Shown here: positions 56,936-64,000 of the stretch, piece after piece | Numbering within the stretch: the first letter of the stretch is position 1 | Layout: the number at the start of each line of letters is the position of its first letter | Origin: Rhodococcus jostii RHA1 | GTDB taxonomy: Bacteria > Actinomycetota > Actinomycetes > Mycobacteriales > Mycobacteriaceae | Reading direction: 5' to 3' | Assembly (NCBI RefSeq): GCF_000014565.1 | Contig: NC_008268.1 | Location: 1 to 64,000, forward strand | DNA: 64,000 nt | The notes under the pieces: generated by a model | What the model was told of the DNA's origin: nothing | The model's input: the letters and a program-made list of their open reading frames with translations, nothing else | The model's database searches: none | Made by a program: the position numbers and the translations under genes

Positions 56936-57817
56936 ATGACCGCCCGCCACCCGATCGTTGTCGGAACAGACGGGTCACCGTCCTCGCTCCAGGCGGTGGC
57001 GTGGGCCGCGCAGGAGGCGGCGTTGCGGAACTCCCCGCTGTCGGTGATCGCGACCACGTTCGTGCCCGGCGCCTACGGTGTGCCGATCGGCATGCCGGAG
57101 AGCTTCTTCGACGACGAGGAACGCAACGGAAAGAACCGGCTGGCTGCCGCAGCGGAGATCGCCGCCCGGACGGTGCCCGGGCAGTCCCTCGATATCCACA
57201 CGACCCTCTGCACCGGAACGCCGGCCGGGGAACTCCTCGAAAGAGCGAAATCCGCCGCGATGGTCGTCGTCGGCTCGAACCGGCAGGGAATCATCGAGCG
57301 CGGCTTCCTGGGATCGGTCAGCGCCGCGGTCGCCACCCACGCACCGTGCCCGGTGGCGATCATCCACGATCTTCCCGATTCCGAGGTCACCCGCCTCGAG
57401 GGGCCTGTCGTCGTGGGGGTGGACGGTTCGGCGCACAGCGAGCCCGCCATCTCGATGGCCTTCGCCGAGGCCGGCCTGCGCCAGTGCGAACTGGTCGCCG
57501 TGCACGCCTGGTCCGACGTCGACCTCCCCGTGCATTACGAGGGCGGTAGCGTTTCCGGGTGGAAGCAGATCGTCACCCAGGAGACGGCCCTGCTGTCGGA
57601 GAGTCTCGCCGGCCGTGCCGAGGATTTCCCCGACGTCAAGGTGCGGACGATGGTCGTCATGGACCGGCCGGTACGCAACTTGCGCGAACAAGCCGACAAC
57701 GCCCGACTTCTCGTGGTCGGTAGTCGCGGACGCGGCGGATTCACCAGCATGCTGTTGGGATCGACGAGCCGGGCCCTGATGCACTCCGTCCGGTGCCCGC
57801 TCCTCGTCGTTCGGTAG
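56936..57817 (+). CDS. Universal stress protein, two Usp domains
   Basis: 293 residues, the same length as the paralogue at 27,922 and very similar along its length (PIVVGTDGSPSSLQAVAWAA; VVVGVDGSAHSEPAISMAF; VVGSRGRGGFTSMLLGSTS). In domain 1 the first motif reads GTDG rather than GIDG/GVDG. GGAG lies before the ATG. The upstream box and its distance also match those of the paralogue, so the two arose by duplication including the promoter. Confidence 0.92.
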   Translation: MTARHPIVVGTDGSPSSLQAVAWAAQEAALRNSPLSVIATTFVPGAYGVPIGMPESFFDDEERNGKNRLAAAAEIAARTVPGQSLDIHTTLCTGTPAGELLERAKSAAMVVVGSNRQGIIERGFLGSVSAAVATHAPCPVAIIHDLPDSEVTRLEGPVVVGVDGSAHSEPAISMAFAEAGLRQCELVAVHAWSDVDLPVHYEGGSVSGWKQIVTQETALLSESLAGRAEDFPDVKVRTMVVMDRPVRNLREQADNARLLVVGSRGRGGFTSMLLGSTSRALMHSVRCPLLVVR

Positions 57818-57829
57818 CGCCGACGCCGG

Positions 57830-59230
57830 TCAGCGCTCGTCCTCGATTCCCGGGGCCAGCGCGAAGTAGTCCTCTTCCTCCTGGGCAAAAAAACGCAGCA
57901 CCGCATACAGTCCATACAGGCACGCGAGAAGGTCGTCACGCTGATCCGGGCGGACCTCACCCTGCGCCTCGACGGCGCCGAGGTGAGTTCCCAAGCGCCG
58001 GCTGAGCCGATCGATCTCCGCGTGCGCTCGGCTCATCGGAGCGGTGGCTTCCGCCGTCCCGAACGCCTCCGCCAGCGCGGGATACAACTGGGTCTCCTCG
58101 GCGCGCTCATGGGGCAGGACCCGCTCTGCCAGCACGGTGTGTGCTCTCCGCACCGCCGCTACCGTCTCGGGTCCGGGTTGGCTACTCACCTGCTCTGCCG
58201 CGTTACGGATCAGTGTCAGGGCTCCCCGCAGGTCGTCGTGTTGATGGTCGAAACGCTGCAACAGCAGACCGGTTTCCCGCGTCACCGTGAGTTCGGAGGA
58301 GCGGCCGCCTCGAAGGGCGCGCAGGGCATTGAGGATGAACGCCACATCGATCCCCTCCTGCAGCAGGGCGCCCGGCGCGGGAGCGATCCAGCCGAACGCC
58401 GCGGCAGTCATTGCCAGCAGCGACAGCGTCATACCGATGCCGGCACTCTGGATCGCGATCCGCCTCGACCGCCGTGGGATCTCCATGGCGTCCGCCAACC
58501 GGGCGAGGTGATCGGTCGTCAGCACGATGTCGGCGGCCTCGGAACTGGCTGTGGCTCCTCGCGCGCCCATCGCCACTCCGACCGACGCCGCCAATGCCGG
58601 TGCATCGTTGATCCCGTCCCCCACCATGATCGTGACGGCCCGGCGCTTCTCCTCCCGCACTGCTGCCACCTTGTCCACGGGCGTCTGCTCCGCGAGCACG
58701 GCGTCCAGTCCGACGATCGACCCGATCTCGAGGGCCGGTGCGCGGCGGTCACCCGTCAGTATGATCAGTCGGTTCAGCCCGGCCGCCCGCAGTCGGCGCA
58801 ACGTGCGAGGCGCGTCTCGACGAAGCGGATCCCGCAGCAGGATCGCCCCGGCCAAAGTGCTGTCGATCTGAACCCAGGCCGCCGCCGCGCCGTCCAGGGC
58901 CGATCGCGTCGAGACGGCCTCCGCCCAGTCCGGCAACACGCCGTAGTCCGCACTGACCTTGACGGCACGACCGTTCACGACGCCGCTGACCCCGGTTCCG
59001 GCTGCTCGCTGACATCGGTGGGCAGTGGCAGCGCGCAGCCCCTCGCCCTCGCGAAGTGGACGATCGACTCGGCGAGAACGTGGGGCGACAACTGGTCGAC
59101 AGCGGCGGCGAGTCGGAGTACCTCGTCGGGATCGTGGCCGGGGGCGGCCGCGACGTCGAGCCCGGACGGCCTGCCGGTCGTCAGCGTTCCCGTCTTGTCC
59201 ATCCACCAGGGTCCGCGCTCGACGCGACCT
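57830..59230 (-). pseudogene. Heavy-metal P-type ATPase C-terminal half with hemerythrin domain
   Basis: Reading from 59,230: a phosphorylation motif DKTGTLTTGRPSGLDVAA and LRLAAAVDQLSPHVLAESIV in one frame, then near 59,010 a shift to VSGVVNGRAVKVSADYGVLP, ILLRDPLRRDAPRTLRRLRA, LTGDRRAPALEIGS, MVGDGINDAPALAASVG and two terminal membrane helices. A hemerythrin HHE domain follows in frame (about the last 170 residues; HDDLRGAL, LPHERAEETQLYPAL, SRAHAEIDRLSRRLG). The transmembrane, actuator and CPC parts that should precede the phosphorylation site are missing, so transport is impossible. A late start could still give a protein containing the hemerythrin domain. Confidence 0.75.
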
Positions 59231-59232
59231 TG

Positions 59233-59411
59233 TCCCGCTGCGGACCGCATTCGTGCCGGTCGACCGCGTAGTAGGCGATGTTGCAGCCGCCGGGGGCCGG
59301 TCCGAGTCGACGCTCGAGGTCAGACCACGAGAACCGTGTGCGTTCACCGCCGTAGTCGGTGAAGTTCGGTGCCGCCCCGGGGGTGGACGACGATGTGGGA
59401 ATCATGCTCAT
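59233..59411 (-). pseudogene. Acyl/acetyl-CoA synthetase N-terminal fragment
   Basis: From ATG 59,411: PNFTDYGGERTRFSWSDLER, then NIAYYAVDRHECGPQRDKVA, the N-terminal signature of AMP-forming acetyl-CoA synthetases (F-W..., N-x-A-x-x-x-V-D-R-H). It stops after about 55 residues where P-type ATPase sequence begins, so two unrelated genes are joined at about 59,225-59,240. Confidence 0.6.
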
Positions 59412-59420
59412 AGCCGCTGA

Positions 59421-59744
59421 TCACAGTCCGTGTCCGCACGCAGCCGCGTCCTGTGTGGCTGCCAGCTCGAACAATTGGTGCGCAAGGTCGGTCAAAGCAC
59501 GAGCGGCGGCCATCTGGCGACTGACCTGCACTGTGTCGGCGTGTCGAGAGTGGCAGCCGGCCTCTCCCTGCCCTTCGAGGAGGGCCTTGCCGTGCGGGCG
59601 CAGGCGCGCCGTGGCCCGGGAGCAGGTCTGCTCCGCGTCGGGTTCGTGTATCTCGATCTCCACGGGCCACGTGGTCGCGGGCACCGGTCTGGTCACCGCC
59701 GCCCCGGACCCTTGCACATCGCGCCCATGCCGCTGGTCCGTCAT
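59421..59744 (-). CDS. DUF1876 protein (Rv1738-like)
   Basis: 107 residues: an N-terminal extension of about 25, then TWPVEIEIHEPDAEQT, SRATARLRPHGKALLEGQGE, and the helix MAAARALTDLAHQLFELAAT. The same family as 43,864-44,145, with which it shares ARALxDLAHQLxEL. AGGAG lies five bases before the ATG at 59,744. Probably a hypoxia-induced ribosome-associated or storage factor by analogy with Rv1738. Confidence 0.8.
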   Translation of the reverse strand: MTDQRHGRDVQGSGAAVTRPVPATTWPVEIEIHEPDAEQTCSRATARLRPHGKALLEGQGEAGCHSRHADTVQVSRQMAAARALTDLAHQLFELAATQDAAACGHGL

Positions 59745-59754
59745 GGCCTCTCCT

Positions 59755-60147
59755 GTTCGATTGCCGTGTGGTGACGCTCGGTAACGGGCCCGGTCCTCCG
59801 GATCGGTGGGACACGATCACTCGGTTGTCCGGTGTGGGCTCACAACGGCCGGACGACGACCGTTCAGGGTGCCGTTCGAGTGCCGTGAAGAGCCGTTGCC
59901 GGGCAACCCGTTCGGCCAATTCCGGCATGTCGGCGATCGGCACCCTCGCGAGATCCGCAATACTGCCCGCCACTGTCCGAGCAATCGCATCCCGCGTGAA
60001 ACTCCCCTCGAACTCGGGAATCAGCCGCTCCACCACCGGCGCCTGCGTGTGCACCATCGCCGTGGTCTCCGTGTCACTGCTCGTGCTGGTCATTGCGTTT
60101 CGAGGATCTTTCGATGCCGGTAGGGCGCCCTTGGTTTCCTTCAGCAT
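59755..60147 (-). CDS. Three-helix-bundle domain protein, 3' end uncertain
   Basis: The recognisable part is VVERLIPEFEGSFTRDAIAR followed by TVAGSIADLARVPIADMPEL and AERVARQRL, like the three-helix-bundle dimerisation domain found in small actinomycete proteins and before arsenate-reductase domains. After this the frame has no stop and runs through the DUF1876 gene in another phase to 59,344, so the natural stop has probably been lost by an indel near 59,870. The start is M at 60,147 or 60,093. The end coordinate given is nominal. Confidence 0.45.
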
Positions 60148-60192
60148 CGCGAACCCACCGACATCGGCAATAGAGGCGAAGGACCGTAGTCG

Positions 60193-60209
60193 AGGACCAA
60201 AGGCTCTGA
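60193..60209 (+). promoter_or_regulatory. DosR-like box between divergent genes
   Basis: AGGACCAAAGGCTCTGA, 61 bases before the acetyltransferase start at 60,270 and 46 from the divergent start at 60,147. It is nearly symmetric and could serve both. Confidence 0.45.
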
Positions 60210-60269
60210 CGCCGCGTCCGCCGCCACGCTTGAATGAATTCCGACGGCCGACGACGGAGGTGACGGTGC

Positions 60270-60833
60270 ATGAAAACCCGAACGCCGCACGCGGTCACCA
60301 CGGGCGTCGTCGTGCGCTCCCTTCGACCCACCGACAGAGACGACGTGCAGTCTCTACACGAGCGGATGGACCAACACGACGCCTACCTGAGGTTCTTCGG
60401 AGCCCGTCCGAAGCATCTCGAGGATCTGGCCGAGTCACTGTGCCTGCAAGACCCCCGGCATTGCGCACTGGGCGCCTTCATCGGCGGCATCCTGGTAGGA
60501 GTCGCGAACTACGTGAGCCCGGCACACCAGTTGGACAACGACTCGACGCCGGTCGAATTCGCGCTGGTGGTCGATCACGAGTACCAATCGCACGGAATCG
60601 GAACGATGCTGCTGACCCGGCTCGTCGACGCCGCGCGGGCGCACGGCATCGAGCGGATGACGGCGGAGGTGCTGGCGCAGAACACCTTGATGCTCGAGGT
60701 GATCCGAGACCGGGGGTGGGCCCACGCGCTGCGTCGCGACGGGACCACACTTCACCTCGACCTCGACCTCGACCTCGATGAGGACGCGCAGGCTGACGGA
60801 CCTTCGGCGCGGCGCCGGCCCGTCGTGATGTGA
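60270..60833 (+). CDS. GNAT-family N-acetyltransferase
   Basis: 187 residues. VVVRSLRPTDRDDVQSLHER opens the fold; FALVVDHEYQSHGIGTMLLT carries the acetyl-CoA pyrophosphate loop (Q-x-x-G-I-G); AEVLAQNTLMLEVIRDRGW follows. This resembles the acetyltransferase part of mycobacterial protein lysine acetyltransferases; without a cNMP domain here the target is unknown. The C-terminus has an LDLDLDLDLDEDA run from a tandem CTCGAC repeat. GGAGG lies nine bases before the ATG. First of a run of three genes with a kinase and pfkB. Confidence 0.85.
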   Translation: MKTRTPHAVTTGVVVRSLRPTDRDDVQSLHERMDQHDAYLRFFGARPKHLEDLAESLCLQDPRHCALGAFIGGILVGVANYVSPAHQLDNDSTPVEFALVVDHEYQSHGIGTMLLTRLVDAARAHGIERMTAEVLAQNTLMLEVIRDRGWAHALRRDGTTLHLDLDLDLDEDAQADGPSARRRPVVM

Positions 60834-60842
60834 CGAACCCTC

Positions 60843-62357
60843 ATGTCGGCGACCGAGAGAACTCAGAGGTGTTCGCCACCGCAGGCAGTCGGTGGACTCG
60901 AGGTGAGCGGAGTCGAGACGCACACGGCCTATGTCGTCATGGTCGGTGATGTCGTCTTCAAGGCGAAGAAGCCGATCCGGACGGCGTTCGCCGACTTCGG
61001 CACCGCCGAAAGGCGTCGCGCGGCCTGTGAGCGTGAAGTGACATTGAACCGCAGGCTGTGCCCCGACGTGTATCTCGGAGTCGCCGAATTGACGGACCCA
61101 GCCGGAGGGCCGACCGAAGCGCTGGTCAAGATGCGCCGGATGCCGTCGGACCGACGACTGGCCCGGCTGGTCGGCGGGGGCGGCGACGATACCACCGCGC
61201 AGGTGGATGCGATCGCCGCCGTCGTCGCCCGATTCCACGCCGGGGCGGAGCAGTCTGCGGAGATCGATTGTGACGCCACGCCCGGAGCGGTGGCCGCACG
61301 GTGGCGAGCCAACGTCTCCGAAGTGACGAGTTACCGGTGCGATGTCCTCCCGGCGGCGGACGTCCACGAGGTGCAGGCGCGGGCCCTCAGGTATCTGAAG
61401 GGGCGGAAACGGCTGTTCGAGTACCGCGTTCGGGAAGGCCGGATAGTCGATGGTCACGGCGATCTTCTGGCGGACGACATCTTCTGCCTCGCAGACGGGC
61501 CGCGCATTCTCGACTGCCTCGACTTCGACGACCACCTACGCCACGTCGACTGTATCGACGACGCGGCATGCCTCGCCATGGATCTCGAGTACCTGGGACG
61601 CGAGGACCTGGGATCGCGGTTTCTCGATCGGTATTGCGCCGCGGCACGCGATGAGCCGCCGGCATCATTGCAGCATCACTACATCGCCTATCGGGCGTTC
61701 GTCCGTGCGAAGGTGGCCTGCCTGCGGTACACGCAGGGTTCCCGCGCGGCCGGCGAGGATGCTCGGGCGCACTGCAACCTCGCGTTGCGGCAGCTGCGCG
61801 CGGGAACCGTGCGAATGGCACTGGTCGGTGGGCTGCCCGGCACCGGAAAGTCCACGCTGTCGCGCAAGTTGGCTGACGTCACCGGATCCGTCGTCATCTC
61901 CAGCGACCACGTCCGCAAGGAACTCGACGGCCTCGATCCGCATTCCCGTCAGGTGGCCGGATTCGGTGAGGGCTTGTACAGCGGCACCATGACCGACCGC
62001 ACCTACGCCGAGGTGCTGCGGCGCGCTCGCGACCATCTCACGGCGGGAAGGTCGGTCGTGCTGGATGCGTCGTGGACACAATCGATGCGCCGGGAGCGCG
62101 CTGCGCTCGTCGCTTCCTGCACCCACAGCGATCTCGTCGAACTCGAGTGCAGGGCACCACGCGCCATGGCGATCGCGAGAATCGGGAGCCGTCCAACCGG
62201 CGACTCGGACGCCACCCCCGCCGTGTACGACGCGATGGCCGCGAGTGCCGCGGCGTGGCCCTCGGCCACCGCGGTCGACACGGACACGGCCGCCGGGGAC
62301 AGCGTGCAGACGGCGGAGCGGATCTGGCATTCCACGTCGGGGTGGCGAGATGAGTAG
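60843..62357 (+). CDS. Bifunctional phosphotransferase-like / P-loop kinase (Rv2004c-like)
   Basis: 504 residues. The N-terminal about 300 resemble aminoglycoside-phosphotransferase folds (VVMVGDVVFKAKKPIRTAF, VDGHGDLLADDIFCLADGP with the catalytic HGD, ILDCLDFDDHLRHVDCIDD). The C-terminal domain is a P-loop kinase with Walker A GGLPGTGKSTLS at about 328-339 and ISSDHVRKELDG. Rv2004c in the M. tuberculosis DosR regulon has this layout. Substrate unknown. The start follows the GNAT stop by nine bases. Confidence 0.88.
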   Translation: MSATERTQRCSPPQAVGGLEVSGVETHTAYVVMVGDVVFKAKKPIRTAFADFGTAERRRAACEREVTLNRRLCPDVYLGVAELTDPAGGPTEALVKMRRMPSDRRLARLVGGGGDDTTAQVDAIAAVVARFHAGAEQSAEIDCDATPGAVAARWRANVSEVTSYRCDVLPAADVHEVQARALRYLKGRKRLFEYRVREGRIVDGHGDLLADDIFCLADGPRILDCLDFDDHLRHVDCIDDAACLAMDLEYLGREDLGSRFLDRYCAAARDEPPASLQHHYIAYRAFVRAKVACLRYTQGSRAAGEDARAHCNLALRQLRAGTVRMALVGGLPGTGKSTLSRKLADVTGSVVISSDHVRKELDGLDPHSRQVAGFGEGLYSGTMTDRTYAEVLRRARDHLTAGRSVVLDASWTQSMRRERAALVASCTHSDLVELECRAPRAMAIARIGSRPTGDSDATPAVYDAMAASAAAWPSATAVDTDTAAGDSVQTAERIWHSTSGWRDE

Positions 62358-62406
62358 TCACAGCTACCGTTCGCCGGTCACGGTTTGCCCGACGACAGGA
62401 GAGCCC

Positions 62407-63360
62407 ATGCCCGACATCGTGACGTTGACGATGAATCCTGCGCTCGACATCACCACGAGCACGAACCGGGTGGTGCCGACCGACAAGGTGCGCTGCGGCG
62501 CGCCTCGCCGAGATCCCGGCGGCGGCGGACTGAACGTGGCCCGGGTACTGCACGTTCTCGGAACTCCCGCGACGGCGGTGTTTCCTTCGGGCGGCCATAC
62601 AGGCCGGGCCCTCGAGGATCTCGTGGCCACCGAGGGCGTCGAGATCCGGAGTCTGACGATCCGCGGTTCCACACGGGAGAGCCTGACGATCAACGAGAAC
62701 GAGACGGGTCTGCAGTACCGTTTCGTCCTGCCGGGACCAACAGTGACCGCAAGGGAACAGGTGGCCTGTCTCGACCTGGTCATCGAGGTCGCGTCGGGCG
62801 CCGACTATGTGGTGGTGAGCGGAAGTCTGCCACCGGGTGTGCCCGCCGATTTCTACCAGCAGGTGGCAGACGTCGTCGGCGACCTCGGTGCGCGAGTCAT
62901 CGTCGATACGTCCGGTCCGGCCCTGAGACAACTTCGGGGTGGTGTGTTTCTCGTCAAACCGAGCATTCGCGAACTCCGGGACTGGACGGGGCGGGAGTTG
63001 TCGGCGATCGACGACCAGGTGGCAGCGGCTCGGGAAGTCATCGACCGGGGGGTCTCCCAGATCGTCGTCCTCTCGCTCGGTGCCGATGGCGCTCTGCTGG
63101 TCACACGGGACCGCGACGAGCATTTCCCGTCGGTCCAAGTCCCGGTGGTCAGCGGTGTCGGTGCAGGCGACAGCATGGTCGCCGGTGTGGTGTGCGGCCT
63201 GGCACACGGTCGTTCGTTGAGCGACTCGGTGCGGTACGGGATCGCCGCGGGGGCGGCCATGCTGCAGACACCGGGCACCGCCCTGTGCCGGCGACCCGAC
63301 GTCGAGCGGTTCTATCAACTGCTCACCGACGGATCCGCCGCGGGCACCATCGTCGGATAG
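62407..63360 (+). CDS. pfkB: PfkB-type phosphofructokinase
   Basis: 317 residues from ATG 62,407 with GGAG five bases upstream. Ribokinase-family motifs: TLTMNPALDITTST, the glycine-rich PGGGGLNVARVLHVLG (signature 1), and VSGVGAGDSMVAGVVCGL near 248-265 (signature 2 with catalytic Asp). It phosphorylates fructose 6-phosphate or a related sugar phosphate. pfkB (Rv2029c) is a DosR target in M. tuberculosis. Last of the run GNAT, kinase, pfkB. Confidence 0.9.
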   Translation: MPDIVTLTMNPALDITTSTNRVVPTDKVRCGAPRRDPGGGGLNVARVLHVLGTPATAVFPSGGHTGRALEDLVATEGVEIRSLTIRGSTRESLTINENETGLQYRFVLPGPTVTAREQVACLDLVIEVASGADYVVVSGSLPPGVPADFYQQVADVVGDLGARVIVDTSGPALRQLRGGVFLVKPSIRELRDWTGRELSAIDDQVAAAREVIDRGVSQIVVLSLGADGALLVTRDRDEHFPSVQVPVVSGVGAGDSMVAGVVCGLAHGRSLSDSVRYGIAAGAAMLQTPGTALCRRPDVERFYQLLTDGSAAGTIVG

Positions 63361-63408
63361 TCAGGCGTGTGCGAGATGGAGACCGGCCGCGCTCAGTTCC
63401 GCGTAGTT

Positions 63409-63614
63409 CGGCCTTCAGTTCGTACGCGGGAATGGACGTGGGCCGCGACAACGGCCTGGTCGTCGACCGCGATTACGAGGACAAGGCCCCGTACCGGTTC
63501 ACCGGAACCGTCCACGAGGTCGTGTTCGATCTCCAACCGGCAAACCACGAGGCCGAACTCGCGCTGCACGAGCACGCGGCGATGCAGGGTGTCGGGCACG
63601 GCGCGGCCGGCTGA
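63409..63614 (+). pseudogene. Arylsulfatase C-terminal remnant
   Basis: Reads SYAGMDVGRDNGLVVDRDYE, then APYRFTGTVHEVVFDLQ and a short C-terminal helix ending at TGA 63,612-63,614, the end of actinomycete arylsulfatases (G-R-D-N-G-x-x-V, APxxFTGxVxxVxFDL). The catalytic N-terminal part is absent. Marks a break at the edge of the island. Confidence 0.7.
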
Positions 63615-63637
63615 CCCGACGATGCCTTTGCCCGGGC

Positions 63638-64000
63638 TCAGGGGTGTTCGCTGTACAGGGCGGCGCCGGCGGTGACCCCTGCACCCACGGCGACGATCAG
63701 GACACGGTTCCCGGCCGGGATACCACCCGTCCGGCGGTCCAGGGCCGCCACGAGGGACGCGGTATGCATCCGTTCGTCATAGGCGACCACGATCCGCGGC
63801 ACGGGGACACCCAGGTGCTCGGCGAGCGCCGCGCGGAACTTCGGCCGGGCGGGAGCGGCCACGATCAGATCGACATCGGCGAGCTCGAGGGAGGATGCCT
63901 CCAGGCATTCCCTCGCCGCCTGCGCTCCGGCGGTCGCGAATCGCTCGTCCATCGAATCCGACTCCCGGAATCGCAGTACGTTCCGGGAATCCTCGAGTCC
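63638..64000 (-). CDS. Ketoacyl-ACP synthase III-like protein, C-terminal part (runs off the window)
   Basis: The frame is open to the window edge, so the N-terminus lies beyond 64,000. Visible: ADVDLIVAAPARPKFRAALA, ERMHTASLVAALDR with the region of the catalytic Asn/His, and the end VLIVAVGAGVTAGAALYSEH. This is the C-terminal domain of FabH-like thiolase-fold condensing enzymes. It may act in lipid or secondary metabolism. Convergent with the arylsulfatase remnant. Confidence 0.7.
   Translation of the reverse strand, partial: GLEDSRNVLRFRESDSMDERFATAGAQAARECLEASSLELADVDLIVAAPARPKFRAALAEHLGVPVPRIVVAYDERMHTASLVAALDRRTGGIPAGNRVLIVAVGAGVTAGAALYSEHP

Overview
The window reads as DNA of a high-GC actinomycete of the Rhodococcus/Nocardiales type. 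It carries wax-ester/diacylglycerol acyltransferase (WS/DGAT) genes, a WhiB protein, DUF1876 proteins, Rv1733c-like membrane proteins, a DevR/DevS pair and Tn7-like and ISL3 elements typical of rhodococcal replicons. The first 130 bases hold four hairpins built around GCTNCGC cores, the motif known from telomeres of linear actinomycete replicons, so position 1 probably lies at or very near a linear replicon end.

Bases 1-24,800 are a decayed arm. Nearly every recognisable gene here is a fragment or carries frameshifts or nonsense codons: a Clp N-domain, plasmid-type hypothetical proteins, an IS3 remnant, a short-chain dehydrogenase, a conjugative FtsK/TraB-like translocase, secreted and membrane transfer proteins, an IS256-family element with an 8-bp target duplication, a tnsA-tnsB-tnsC-tniQ Tn7-like element, and a truncated ferric-reductase-like flavoprotein next to an ISL3-type transposase. 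Intact genes here are a Fic protein, an HTH protein, a WS/DGAT with an altered active-site motif, a WhiB protein and an orphan nrdH. A gene-free stretch (12.7-14.0 kb) has inverted repeats with a DnaA-box-like core, 36-bp tandem repeats and strong hairpins.

Bases 24,900-63,400 form a dense, mostly intact island that matches the mycobacterial DosR (DevR) dormancy regulon in content: two-domain universal stress proteins, WS/DGAT enzymes, Acg/Rv3131-type nitroreductases, Rv1733c-like membrane proteins, DUF1876 (Rv1738-like) proteins, an OtsB1-like trehalose-phosphatase/GH65 fusion, an Rv2004c-like kinase, PfkB, a group 3b [NiFe]-hydrogenase operon with its maturation protease, a flavodoxin, an ABC exporter, and devR-devS. 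Up to thirteen 17-bp sites resembling (A/G)TGACCTTNNGCCCTA(C/G), close to the mycobacterial DosR box, precede these genes, mostly 50-95 bases from the start codon. I infer a hypoxia/NO-responsive regulon with DevS and DevR inside it: hydrogenase and nitroreductases for redox balance, WS/DGAT for storage lipid, trehalose and sugar-phosphate metabolism, and Usp proteins for survival.

The far right end (63.4-64.0 kb) leaves the island: an arylsulfatase C-terminal remnant and the end of a ketoacyl-ACP-synthase-III-like gene that runs off the window. No rRNA, tRNA or CRISPR array was seen.
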